Below are positions 59,466 through 64,000 of a DNA stretch of 64,000 nt, one piece after another. The stretch spans positions 558,001-622,000 of the forward strand of contig NZ_MEHJ01000001.1 of assembly GCF_001746415.1 (NCBI RefSeq), written 5' to 3'. Source of the DNA: Streptomyces agglomeratus. GTDB lineage: Bacteria; Actinomycetota; Actinomycetes; Streptomycetales; Streptomycetaceae. The notes under the pieces are model-generated. The model was not told where the DNA came from and did not search any database. It worked only from the letters and a program-made list of their open reading frames with translations. The position numbers and the translations under genes are program-made. Each line of letters starts with the position of its first letter. The first letter of the stretch is position 1.

Positions 59466-61253
59466 CTATTTCGGGGGAACAACTGCCAGCCGCCCGGCAT
59501 GAGTGCTCTCATGGCAGGGACGACAGACCACCAGGGTTTTCCGTCGACGTTTCGCCATGAGTTGTACCCACGCGGGCTTTTCTCTACGTCCTGGCTTGTT
59601 CAAGTCTGCAAGCTTGCGGATGTGGTGGACCTCCAATCTCCTGGCACATCCGCACAGTTCACAGCTCCCGGCAAGGAGCCTGTGGATCAACTCGTTTCCT
59701 TGCGTCGTTGCCAAGACGGGGGCCCGGTCAATGGGCTTTGCCTCTACTTTCCGCTTCAACGGGATTCCCCCGAACCACGCGACCAGCGGCTCCTTCCCCT
59801 CACCGCGTTCAACCACTGTGCGAAAGCACACTCTCGGCCCTTCGTCGGTTTGCATAACGGCCTTGTATTTGCGGGCCGTTGCGGAAACCGTGGCACGGTG
59901 CTTGGAAGCCAGGGTCTTCAGCATTGAGGTTTCTATGACCCACCTCAGCCTGCCGAGACGGTAGACGTTGGAGGCCAGAAGGTAGTACTGGACCACGCCT
60001 CGATACTCGGCTTGGTACTTGCTGATGATCGTGAAGTCCTGATCGTTCAGCATCTGGGGCCGATGCGCGGGTTCACCCCGACGCATGTACAAGGCGCATC
60101 TGCGCGTGATCGCTTCCTCGGGGACGCGCAGTCCGATCACACCGTTGACCGATCTCCGACCGCGAGTAATTCGGTCATTGCTGTGCTGGACCACGATCTC
60201 GTAACCGAGGAACCGGGCCTTCTCTGTTCGAGCGTGGGTGATCAGTGTCTTTTCCTTGGAGAGTTCCAGTTTTAGTTCCGCATGCAGAAACTCACCAAGA
60301 GACTGTTTGATCTCCGCAGCCTCGGACTTGGGACCGCTGAACCCGAGGAGAATATCGTCTGCGTACCGGACGTAACGCAGCCTGCGGTAGTCAGGATCAC
60401 CAGGGTCCTGACTGGGTAAAGCGCGGCGTACCTGTGACAGTGCACGGACTGACTTTCGGTCCCCGCGCTTCCGCGCCCGCAAGAGTGCATTCTCAACCCT
60501 CTTATACTCAGGGTTGGTCCTCCGCAGCCGACCTCGGTTGTATTGCGGCAGTAGCTGAGTTTCGACGAACTGATCGAGTCGGTCGAGGTAGATGTTGGAG
60601 AGCATCGGGCTTGCCACCCCGCCTTGCGGCGCACCGCTCAGCGTGGCGTTCCACCTCCAGTCCTCCAGATATCCGGCGGTAAGCATGTTGCCCACCAGCC
60701 GGAGGAACCGGCCATCGTGGATCTTCTGGCCCAATGTTTCAACCATGACTTGATGATCAAGTTGGTCAAAGCATTGGGTGATATCGCCCTCGATGAACCA
60801 GCTCACACCTTGCCAGGTATCCGCAATTTCTCGCAGTGCGGTATGGCATCCCCGGCCGGGACGGAATCCATGGGAACGATCGGAGAATTGGACGTCATAG
60901 TACGCATTCAGCAGCATACGAACCACTTCGGCCAGCAACTTATCCGACCAGGTCGGCAGTCCCAGCGGCCTTCGTTTCCCATTTTTCTTGGGAATATAGG
61001 TCCGCCGGACCGGAGTCCATCTATACCGTTCAGATCGAACGGAATTGATGATGCTCTCGACCTTTTCCAAGGACATTCCGTCCACGGTCTCTTCCGTGGC
61101 TCCCAAGGTCATCGCACCCGCGTTTGAGTACAACTTCCGATAGGCCAGCAGATAGAGTTCCGCATTGAATAGTTGTCGATACAGTCGCTCCAGCGGCAAA
61201 CCGTTCTTGCCGCGTTCACGAATGACCTCTAAGACGGTTTCGGCGTTCTGCAT
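59466..61253 (-). CDS. ltrA: Group II intron reverse transcriptase/maturase with HNH nuclease (intron B)
   Basis: 595 aa. RT blocks: YIPKKNGKRRPLGLPTWSDK, HGFRPGRGCHTALREI, FIEGDITQCFDQLDHQVM, GAPQGGVASPMLSNIYLDRL and the catalytic YVRYADDILLGFSG (about 312-325). The maturase region includes LKTLASKHRATVSATARKYK, and the C-terminal HNH is CELCGCARRLEVHHIRKL...VVCRPCHESTHAG (about 535-590). It is clearly a different lineage from the intron A protein, not a duplicate. Intact, within intron B domain IV. Confidence 0.92.
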   Translation of the reverse strand: MQNAETVLEVIRERGKNGLPLERLYRQLFNAELYLLAYRKLYSNAGAMTLGATEETVDGMSLEKVESIINSVRSERYRWTPVRRTYIPKKNGKRRPLGLPTWSDKLLAEVVRMLLNAYYDVQFSDRSHGFRPGRGCHTALREIADTWQGVSWFIEGDITQCFDQLDHQVMVETLGQKIHDGRFLRLVGNMLTAGYLEDWRWNATLSGAPQGGVASPMLSNIYLDRLDQFVETQLLPQYNRGRLRRTNPEYKRVENALLRARKRGDRKSVRALSQVRRALPSQDPGDPDYRRLRYVRYADDILLGFSGPKSEAAEIKQSLGEFLHAELKLELSKEKTLITHARTEKARFLGYEIVVQHSNDRITRGRRSVNGVIGLRVPEEAITRRCALYMRRGEPAHRPQMLNDQDFTIISKYQAEYRGVVQYYLLASNVYRLGRLRWVIETSMLKTLASKHRATVSATARKYKAVMQTDEGPRVCFRTVVERGEGKEPLVAWFGGIPLKRKVEAKPIDRAPVLATTQGNELIHRLLAGSCELCGCARRLEVHHIRKLADLNKPGRREKPAWVQLMAKRRRKTLVVCRPCHESTHAGRLAVVPPK

Positions 61254-61980
61254 TACGCATACCTCGCACGTCCGGAAGATCTTGTCACCTGCGCCACTTT
61301 GCCCTGTGTCCGGCTTTCCCGGACTCCCCGGCAGGTCGTTACTCCTGCGACTACTATTGGCGCTCCGTCACCGTGGGGCTCGCGCCCTTTAGGTGATCCC
61401 GCGGTACGTCTCTGTTGTACGTCCGAGCACGACTTAGGCAACCCACTCATCTCCTTGACTACCCTCACTGGGCATCACCCGCTCCACGGAAGTTGCATCA
61501 GCAGGCGAACAATGCTGAAGCATGGGGCGGCACCGGTTACAGACGTCTTTCCGGTGGGCGCGGACATTCACCGATCGGAGATTAGGTTTCAAGCAGTCTA
61601 GCTTTTGCCATATCGCACGGGTCCCACAGCGCCCCGCTTCGACGTCTTCACGCGGTCGCTGCTTTCCTGACATGCTGCTGTCCCCTTCGTCTTTCGATTC
61701 CAGGTTAGTCATTGGACCCAGGAACACTTCCAAGTTCTTCCCGATTGAATCGGGGATACAACAGAGCGCCTCACGGCGCACTTCACCCGTCCAGCCTTTC
61801 CCTCGCCTGTCGTTCCCCGATGGCCAGGGAACCCTTGGGCTTGAACGCTCAGCTTCACCCCCCGCCGTTACCGGCAACGCATGTGAGAGCGGGAACGGAT
61901 TACGGACACTAATCCGGGGTCAGCACATGTCTCCTTCCTTCGTGGCTTTCCCACTTAACGTGTGCGACTTCGTGTCGCAC

Positions 61981-62040
61981 CTTGAGGTGGTTGATGCCGC
62001 ACTCGACCGCCCACCGGGGCGGGTGGGTGGTGGTGGCCAT
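61981..62040 (-). pseudogene. IS5-type transposase, 5' exon remnant
   Basis: Immediately upstream of the intron A start the minus strand reads HPPRWAVECGINHLK, the (R)xVExxINxLK segment of IS5-type transposases that contains the catalytic Glu. Joined to the 3' exon at 55699 it continues in frame as RHRAVATRF. Further upstream transposase sequence is lost; the PLP-enzyme gene follows. Confidence 0.75.
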
Positions 62041-62226
62041 AGCGGCGCGTTGACCGGTGTGACCGACCGGGACGGGCGGGGCCGCACGTCCGCGCCGGTC
62101 AGGACACGGGCGGCGTAGGATGGCCGGACTGCCCCGCGGTTGATCACCGTGCGCGGGCGCGGCACCCACGTGTCCGCCGCCCTTCTGCCGTGGATGGTAC
62201 GAATCCCGGTCACCGCGGCTCGGATC

Positions 62227-63204
62227 ATGACGGAGGCGAATGTGCTGATCACTGTCGCGGACGTGGAAGCGGCGGCCGAGCGGATCACCGGGCATGTCAT
62301 ACGGACCCCAACCGTGCCGAGCCCCGGACTGTCCGCGCTCCTGGGCGCGCATGTCACCGCAAAACTGGAACTTCTCCAGCGCACCGGCTCCTTCAAGGCG
62401 CGCGGCGCGACAGCGAAGCTGCTCACGCTCAGCGAGGCTGAACGCGCCGCCGGGGTCGTAGCGGTAAGCGGCGGCAACCACGGCATCGGGACCGCGGTCA
62501 TGGCCGGCGCGCTGGACATCAAGGCGACCGTCGTCATGCCACGGTCCGCCCCCGGCCGCGCCGTGGACATCGCCGAGGCCGCCGGAGCGAGCGTCATCCT
62601 CGCCGACACCATGGACGGCGCGTTTGCCCTCGTGGAGGAACTCCGGACCAAGGGGCTCACCCTGGTGCATCCCTTCGACGACCCCGTCGTCATCGCTGCC
62701 CAGGGCACAGTCGGCCTGGAGTTGGCGGAGGATGCCGGGGAGCTCACCGACGTACTCGTCAGCATCGGCGGCGGGGCGCTCATCTCCGGGGTCGCCACCG
62801 CGCTGCACGCACGCCGTCCCGGTGTACGGATCTGGGGCGTGGAGACCGAAGGCGCGCGAGCCATGTCGGCGGCCCTGGCCTTCGGCGGGCCGGTGCCGGT
62901 CGAACTCTCCTCGATCGTCTCGACATTGAGCGCCCCCAGCGCCTCACAGCTCACCTACGAGCATGTCTCGGCGCTGGTCACGGATGTCCTCGCAGTGACC
63001 GACGCCGAGGCCGTGCAGGGCACCCTCGAACTGGCCGACCACGCGAAGGTCTGGGCCGAGCCCGCCGCCGGATGTCTGCTGCCCGCGGCACGCCGGGTGC
63101 TGGAGCGCGTTGGTGAGGGTGCCAGGCTCGGCCTGGTGGTCTGCGGCGGAAATGCGACGACCTCCGATGTGACCGCCTGGGCCGAGCGCTTCGGGCTGCG
63201 CTGA
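62227..63204 (+). CDS. PLP-dependent threonine/serine dehydratase family protein
   Basis: 325 aa from ATG 62227 (ATG 62194 possible). Fold-type II signatures: RTGSFKARGATAKLLTLSEA with the Schiff-base Lys at about residue 57, the phosphate/Asn motif VVAVSGGNHGIGTAVMAGAL, and the glycine-rich phosphate loop VSIGGGALISGVATALHARR. C-terminal GLVVCGGNATTSD binds the PLP nitrogen side. The layout matches IlvA/threo-3-hydroxyaspartate ammonia-lyase-like enzymes without a regulatory ACT domain. It removes ammonia from a hydroxy-amino acid. Divergent from the mobile-element nest. Confidence 0.9.
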   Translation: MTEANVLITVADVEAAAERITGHVIRTPTVPSPGLSALLGAHVTAKLELLQRTGSFKARGATAKLLTLSEAERAAGVVAVSGGNHGIGTAVMAGALDIKATVVMPRSAPGRAVDIAEAAGASVILADTMDGAFALVEELRTKGLTLVHPFDDPVVIAAQGTVGLELAEDAGELTDVLVSIGGGALISGVATALHARRPGVRIWGVETEGARAMSAALAFGGPVPVELSSIVSTLSAPSASQLTYEHVSALVTDVLAVTDAEAVQGTLELADHAKVWAEPAAGCLLPAARRVLERVGEGARLGLVVCGGNATTSDVTAWAERFGLR

Positions 63205-63281
63205 AGTGCCCCTTCCTGACTCGCCGTTGTGCTCGGCGGGTCTGATTCGTCATCCTGACCGCTGCACTACTGTGTCGAGCC

Positions 63282-63926
63282 ATGAACGCGGACCGCTGGC
63301 TGGCAGACACCCGGATCTCTTACGACACAGTCGCGGTCAGCTATGCCGACCACATACGCGAGGCTCTGGCCGGGGAACCGTATCTTCGGGCGGCTCTGGC
63401 AGTGTTCGCCGACTTGGTGCACTCCGCCGGCGGTGGACCGGTGGCGGACGTGGGCTGCGGACCTGGACACGTCACTGCCCACCTGCATGAACTGGGTGTG
63501 GACGCTTTCGGCATCGACCTTTCGTCCAAGATGATCGACGTGGCCAGGCGTGACCACCCCCGCCTGCGGTTCGAGGTGGGCTCGATGACGGACCTCGACC
63601 TCGCCGACGCCTCAGTCGTCGGCCTGCTCGCCTTTTGGTCGTTGATTCACGTGCCCGACGAAGCGGTCCCCACCGTCTTCCGCCACTTCCGGCGCGTGTT
63701 GCGTCCCGGCGGACCACTGCTTCTCGGCTTTCACGTCGGCGATGAGTCGAGGCTGAAGACGCAGGGCTACGGCGGTCACCCGATGAACGTCCACGTTCAC
63801 CGCCGCCGGCCCGACCAGGTGGCGCTCTGGCTACGCGATGCCGGATTCACTGTCGAGGCCCAGATGCTGCTCGACCTCGACGAGAGCGTTCCAGGGGCGG
63901 TCCTCTTCGCTCGCCGCCCGTCCTAG
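63282..63926 (+). CDS. Class I SAM methyltransferase
   Basis: 214 aa. An N-terminal DTRISYDTVAVSYADHIREA entry, motif I PVADVGCGPGHVTAHLHELG (about 53-72), then FGIDLSSKMIDVARRDHPRL and GLLAFWSLIHVPDEAVPTVF with RRVLRPGGPLLLGFHVG. This is a common Streptomyces small-molecule methyltransferase type; substrate unknown. No further complete gene follows before the window end. Confidence 0.88.
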   Translation: MNADRWLADTRISYDTVAVSYADHIREALAGEPYLRAALAVFADLVHSAGGGPVADVGCGPGHVTAHLHELGVDAFGIDLSSKMIDVARRDHPRLRFEVGSMTDLDLADASVVGLLAFWSLIHVPDEAVPTVFRHFRRVLRPGGPLLLGFHVGDESRLKTQGYGGHPMNVHVHRRRPDQVALWLRDAGFTVEAQMLLDLDESVPGAVLFARRPS

Positions 63927-64000
63927 CGTCGGCAGTCCGGTTACAGGCAACCCTACTGAGTGAGCCAGAGTGTCCACGGGCTCCTCGGTGAGCTCTTCGA

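Larger units (their letters stand above)
59364..61781 (-). mobile_element. Inner group II intron (intron B), nested in intron A
   Basis: The proposed 5' end is GTGCGCCGTGAGGCGC at 61781, 528 nt before the maturase start, normal for domains I-III; a domain III-like GGAGCGCCAATAGTAGTC lies at about 61370-61353. The 3' end at 59364 reads CCTACCCGAC after domains V and VI, the same terminal sequence as intron A. Total 2418 nt. The 5' flank (61782-61980) starts with intron A's GTGCGAC end, and the 3' flank (59206-59363) looks like group II domain I RNA, so B sits within A. It appears complete and possibly mobile. The exact 5' boundary is less certain than the 3' one. Confidence 0.75.
55700..61980 (-). 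mobile_element. Outer group II intron (intron A), interrupted by a second intron and an IS
   Basis: The 5' end at 61980 reads GTGCGACACGAAGTCGCAC, matching the GUGYG intron start; the 3' end at 55700 reads CTACCCGAC after domains V and VI. Flanking exons belong to one IS5-type transposase and join in frame. The 6281-bp span contains intron B (59364-61781) and an ISAs1 element plus one 10-bp duplication (57864-59205); without them the intron is about 2.52 kb, normal for an HNH-type group II intron. A candidate EBS1 (TTTGAG, minus strand at 59258-59253) can pair with IBS1 CTCAAG at the end of the 5' exon. Because the IS sits in the RNA scaffold, splicing is probably lost. Confidence 0.8.

Noticed and set aside
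59466..61253. The two intron proteins as a tandem duplication
   Set aside because: Their sequences differ throughout, including around YADD and in the HNH spacing, so they are separate lineages.
63927..64000. Possible start of another gene or IS at the right edge
   Set aside because: Only 74 bp remain; open frames exist on the minus strand but nothing can be recognised.

Overview
The window is GC-rich with dense, mostly co-directional genes, strong GC third-position bias, and frequent GTG/TTG starts and 4-bp ATGA stop/start overlaps. PucR, PadR, SufR-like and TetR regulators, a mycosin-type protease, Imm49 and SMI1 proteins and a DUF3068/DUF2613/AftD-like locus all point to an actinomycete, most likely Streptomyces. 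I see no tRNA, rRNA or CRISPR array.

Layout. 1-3.8 kb: a minus-strand cluster of two proteins sharing an N-terminal SGxPNPxW signature, a ferritin-like (VioB/StaD-type) protein and a YVTN beta-propeller. 4.3-11.8 kb: an aromatic-catabolism operon (extradiol dioxygenase, fumarylacetoacetase-fold hydrolase, MhpA-like flavin hydroxylase, acetoacetyl-CoA synthetase, DoxX protein) with a divergent TetR gene and a monooxygenase relic. 12-19.3 kb: Imm49, ADP-ribosylglycohydrolase, methyltransferase, secreted protein, frameshifted MBL hydrolase, and a membrane protein/mycosin pair. 19.3-24 kb: an eroded, partly AT-richer accessory stretch with a small ORF behind a consensus promoter, a TauD-like relic, a TSUP permease and a dead IS200/IS605 element. 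24-28 kb: membrane/stress-type genes, three of them preceded by the same 17-bp palindrome. 28-41 kb: a PucR regulator, then an envelope-glycan locus (DUF2613, DUF3068, GT4 glycosyltransferase, methyltransferase, giant AftD-like GT-C protein, condensation-like acyltransferase, second methyltransferase, EamA transporter, Trm112). 41-51 kb: small membrane, lipo- and regulator genes, GH15 glucanase, PadR/HAAS pair, SMI1 protein, DUF4396 gene behind a CsoR-like operator, HATPase protein. 51-55.6 kb: amidohydrolase/TetR divergent from an NCS1 permease. 62-64 kb: a PLP dehydratase and a methyltransferase.

The standout is 55.56-62.04 kb, where mobile elements are nested. An IS5-type transposase gene is split by a group II intron (55700-61980). 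That intron is itself interrupted by a second complete group II intron (59364-61781) and by an ISAs1-family insertion sequence with a perfect 10-bp target duplication (57874-59205). Removing the outer insertion rejoins the transposase reading frame seamlessly. Each intron has its own reverse transcriptase/HNH protein and a clear domain V.

Several otherwise intact genes carry single-base frameshifts, mostly in G/C-rich runs (near 15025, 16738, 22683, 23330, 55108). These are either sequencing errors or recent decay.
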